This document shows positions 61,901-64,000 of a stretch of 64,000 nt of DNA, in pieces; the stretch's first letter is position 1, and each line of letters begins with the position of its first letter. Source of the DNA: Saccharum officinarum. Lineage: Eukaryota; Streptophyta; Magnoliopsida; Poales; Poaceae. Under the pieces are notes generated by a model. It was given only the letters and a program-made list of their open reading frames with translations. It made no database searches and was not told the origin of the DNA. The position numbers and the translations under genes are program-made. The DNA lies in NCBI GenBank assembly GCA_020631735.1, contig CM036167.1:2112988-2176987 (forward strand), written 5' to 3'.

Positions 61901-63475
61901 TGAACACCACTTTGAATTCCACCAATGATTTGGTCCAACGGATGATCTCTTGCAATGCTAGTAGGTTGGAGTATTGGGAGTTGATTGCTTTCACTTGTTT
62001 GACCTTGAACTTGCACTTCATCATGAGAACCACTAGAGCTTGCTTGATTTGTATTAATTTGCACACTTTGGTTGATCACATGAATATCATCATCATCAAC
62101 TTGCATCGGCCTTATATCACCAATGTCCATGTTCTTCATTGCATTTGATAATTGATCTCCTCTCACATCATCAAGGTTTTGAGCTTCATTTTGAGACCCT
62201 TGGGTTTCATCAAACTCAACATCATGAACTTCTTCCAAGGTGCCATTTGTGAGATTCCAAACTCTATATGATTTGCTTGTGGTAGAATAACCAAGTAAGA
62301 ACCCTTCATCACATTTCTTTTCAAACTTGCTCAATCTAGTGCCTTTCTTGAGAATATAGCATTTGCAACCAAACACTCTAAAGTATGCAATGTTGGGCTT
62401 TCTTCCATTCAATAGCTCATATGGTGTCTTTCCAAGCTTCCTATGGCAATAGAGACGGTTACTACAATAGCAAGCCGTGTTGATAGCTTCACTCCAAAAT
62501 GAATGACTCACATTGTATTCACTAAGCATTGATCTAGCCATATCAATCAAGGTTCTATTTTTCCTTTCAACTACACCATTGGATTGAGGAGTGTATGTTG
62601 GTGAGAATTGATGCCCAATACCAAATCATCACACAAATCTTCAATTCTTGTGTTCTTGAACTCACTACCATTGTCACTTCTAATCTTCTTGATGGTAGTC
62701 TCAAACTCATTTTGCACCCTCTTGACAAAAGACTTGAATAGATCATAAACATCACTCTTGTCATAGAGAAAGAGCACCCAAGTGTATCTAGTGTAGTCAT
62801 CCACAATCACAAAACCATACTTGTTGCCACCAATGCTAGTGTATGTTGTTGGCCCAAACAAGTCCATGTGCAATAGCTCAAATGCTTTTGATGTGCTCAT
62901 TTCACTTTTACTAGGATGTGAATTTCCAACTTGTTTGCCGGCTTGACAAGCACTACATAGTTTATCCTTTTCAAAAGTGACATCTTTCAATCCTCTAACT
63001 AAGTCATGCCTCAAAAGTTTGTTCAATTGTTTCATTCCAACATGACCAAGCCTTCTATGCCACAACCAACCCATACTAGATTTACTAAGCAAGCATGATG
63101 TCAATTGTGTCTCACTATCATTGAAGTCAACCAAGTATAAGCTACCATGTCTAAATCCTTTGAATATCAAGTTTGATCCATCAACACTTATGACTTCAAC
63201 ATCATCACTACCAAATATGCACTTGAAGCCAAGATCACAAAGTTGTGCCACCGATAAAAGATTGAAATCCAAGCTCTCAACTAGCAACACATTAGATATG
63301 CTCATGTCATTTGAGATAGCAATTTTACCAAGCCCTTTGACCTTGCCTTTCTTGTTGTTGCCGAAAGTGATAGCATCAAAACCACCATTTTGACTTGTAT
63401 CAATTGAATTGAACATACAAGAGTCTCCGGTCATATGTTGAGTGCACCCACTATCAAGCACCCAATGCCTTCCTC
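61901..63475 (-). pseudogene. Sirevirus protease and integrase, one frame change
   Basis: It starts with RHWVLDSGCTQHMTG (protease active site DSG). The GAG-pre-integrase zinc motif (LWHRRLGHVGMKQ ... CSACQAGK) and the integrase core follow, with Asp in LHMDLFGPTTY and in RSDNGSEF. A one-base loss near 62630 (TTGGTATTGGG) shifts the frame. The catalytic Glu is in NGVVERKNR in the next frame, before IDMARSMLSEYN, and the C-terminal part includes ELLNGRKPNIAYFRVFGCK. An acidic, Gln/Ser-rich linker (about 62150-61950) leads to RT. Confidence 0.88.
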
Positions 63476-63504
63476 CGGCTTTGTAATTGACCTACAAGAC
63501 AAGA

Positions 63505-64000
63505 TCAATTCTTTTTAGGTACCCAAACTTGTTTGGGTCCTCCAAGGTTAGAGACTAAGCTCTTTGGTACCCAAATGGCTTTCTTCTTTGAGCCCATCCA
63601 TGGTGCACCAATGAACTTAGCATGAACACCATTTGTACCCTTGGTAAGCATATAGAAAGAATTAAACTTGATTGAGGATACATTTGCATTGGATTTCTTG
63701 TTCATGCAATGTTGCTCTATGTGACCAACTTGCTTGCAACTTTTGCAATAGCTACCATTGTTCTTCACAAAACGAGTCTTGTGAGGAGCAAAAGCGGCCT
63801 TGCCTTTCTTGGGGTTATAGCCCAATCCCTCTTTGTAGAGAGAAGCTCTTTGGCTACCCAAGCACATAAGCAAGCGGTCCTCACCACCATAAGCCTTAGC
63901 TAATGTGTGATTGAGCTCTTTTACCTTCTTCTTGAGATTTTCATTCTCAACTATAAGTGTGGAGTCACAAGTGAAACCATCACTACTAGATGAGGATGAT
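63505..64000 (-). CDS. Sirevirus gag, C-terminal part (runs off window)
   Basis: The minus-strand frame open to the right edge region encodes a coiled-coil-like stretch (64000-63880), then LGYNPKKGKAAFAPHKTRFV, one CCHC zinc knuckle CKSCKQVGHIEQHC (about 63755-63714), WMGSKKKAIWVPKSL and the terminus GPKQVWVPKKN followed by TGA at 63505. Gag binds RNA and assembles particles. The stop lies just before pol in another frame. Only the last 120-160 residues are in view. Confidence 0.75.
   Translation of the reverse strand, partial: SSSSSSDGFTCDSTLIVENENLKKKVKELNHTLAKAYGGEDRLLMCLGSQRASLYKEGLGYNPKKGKAAFAPHKTRFVKNNGSYCKSCKQVGHIEQHCMNKKSNANVSSIKFNSFYMLTKGTNGVHAKFIGAPWMGSKKKAIWVPKSLVSNLGGPKQVWVPKKN

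Larger units (their letters stand above)
57211..64000 (-). mobile_element. Autonomous Sirevirus-type Ty1/copia element, 3' two thirds
   Basis: From right to left the minus strand shows the end of gag, protease, integrase, RT, RNase H (stop at 60312), a non-coding region with several PPT-like motifs, the PPT (59250-59237) and the 3' LTR from 59236, cut by the gap at 57211. The order PR-IN-RT-RH identifies copia. The LTR start TGAAAGCCC, the LTR motif cluster and the Gag terminus relate it to the gag-only element. Coding is almost free of stops; three one-base frame changes interrupt pol. The 5' part lies beyond the window. Confidence 0.88.

Overview
This window is plant nuclear DNA from a large, repeat-rich grass genome. 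The nested LTR retrotransposon families, the Stowaway- and Tourist-type MITEs and the aleurain-type protease gene fit a panicoid grass of the sorghum/maize/sugarcane kind. The species is an inference and I did not identify it. Two runs of exactly 100 N (13619-13718 and 57111-57210) are scaffold gaps, so this is a draft assembly. There are no bacterial features such as operons, ribosome binding sites or CRISPR arrays.

Left third. Positions 1 to about 2930 hold the gag end and one LTR of a minus-strand Ty1/copia element of the Sirevirus type. Positions about 2930-12118 hold a minus-strand Ty3/gypsy chromovirus (Tekay/Del type) with a long 3' LTR (start at 7328), a decayed gag-pol and a C-terminal chromodomain. 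Positions 12119-13618 are probably part of the same element, but I could not match them to its 3' LTR.

Gene-bearing island, about 13.7-29.8 kb. The only complete host gene is an eight-exon, minus-strand gene for an aleurain-type vacuolar cysteine protease (20672-25764, 364 residues). All exons join in frame with GT-AG introns. Around and inside it lie small elements: a LINE ORF1-only insertion (17110-19360), a Stowaway MITE, an RTE-type LINE fragment, two microsatellites, a Tourist-like MITE in an intron, two further MITEs back to back just upstream of the TATA box, another Tourist-like MITE and a hAT-type transposase remnant.

Right half. A Ty3/gypsy element of the Tat type runs plus-strand from its LTR at 29800 to about 55340. 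It carries gag, protease, RT, two RNase H domains, integrase and an antisense spliced ORF. Three kinds of later insertion break it up. (1) A complete 10,248-bp gag-only copia element (32932-43179) has LTRs that look identical and a perfect ACTCT target duplication; it splits the Tat gag. (2) A solo Sirevirus LTR (49831-52265) splits the antisense ORF. (3) At the right end lies a Sirevirus LTR fragment that is itself cut at 55920 by a Tekay-family LTR running into the second gap. Beyond the gap, a minus-strand autonomous Sirevirus (57211 to the window end) shows RNase H, RT, integrase, protease and the end of gag.

How the parts relate: the gag-only element has its own primer binding site, polypurine tract and Gag but no pol, so it must have borrowed enzymes from an autonomous relative. 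The element at 57211-64000 shows what such a relative looks like: it shares the PBS-LTR-PPT layout, the LTR motifs and the end of gag. The most notable signals are the fresh gag-only element, its long non-coding 3' region with repeated PPT-like and PBS-like motifs, the CpG palindrome clusters in all Sirevirus LTRs, and the decay of the Tat element by stop codons that look like cytosine-deamination products.
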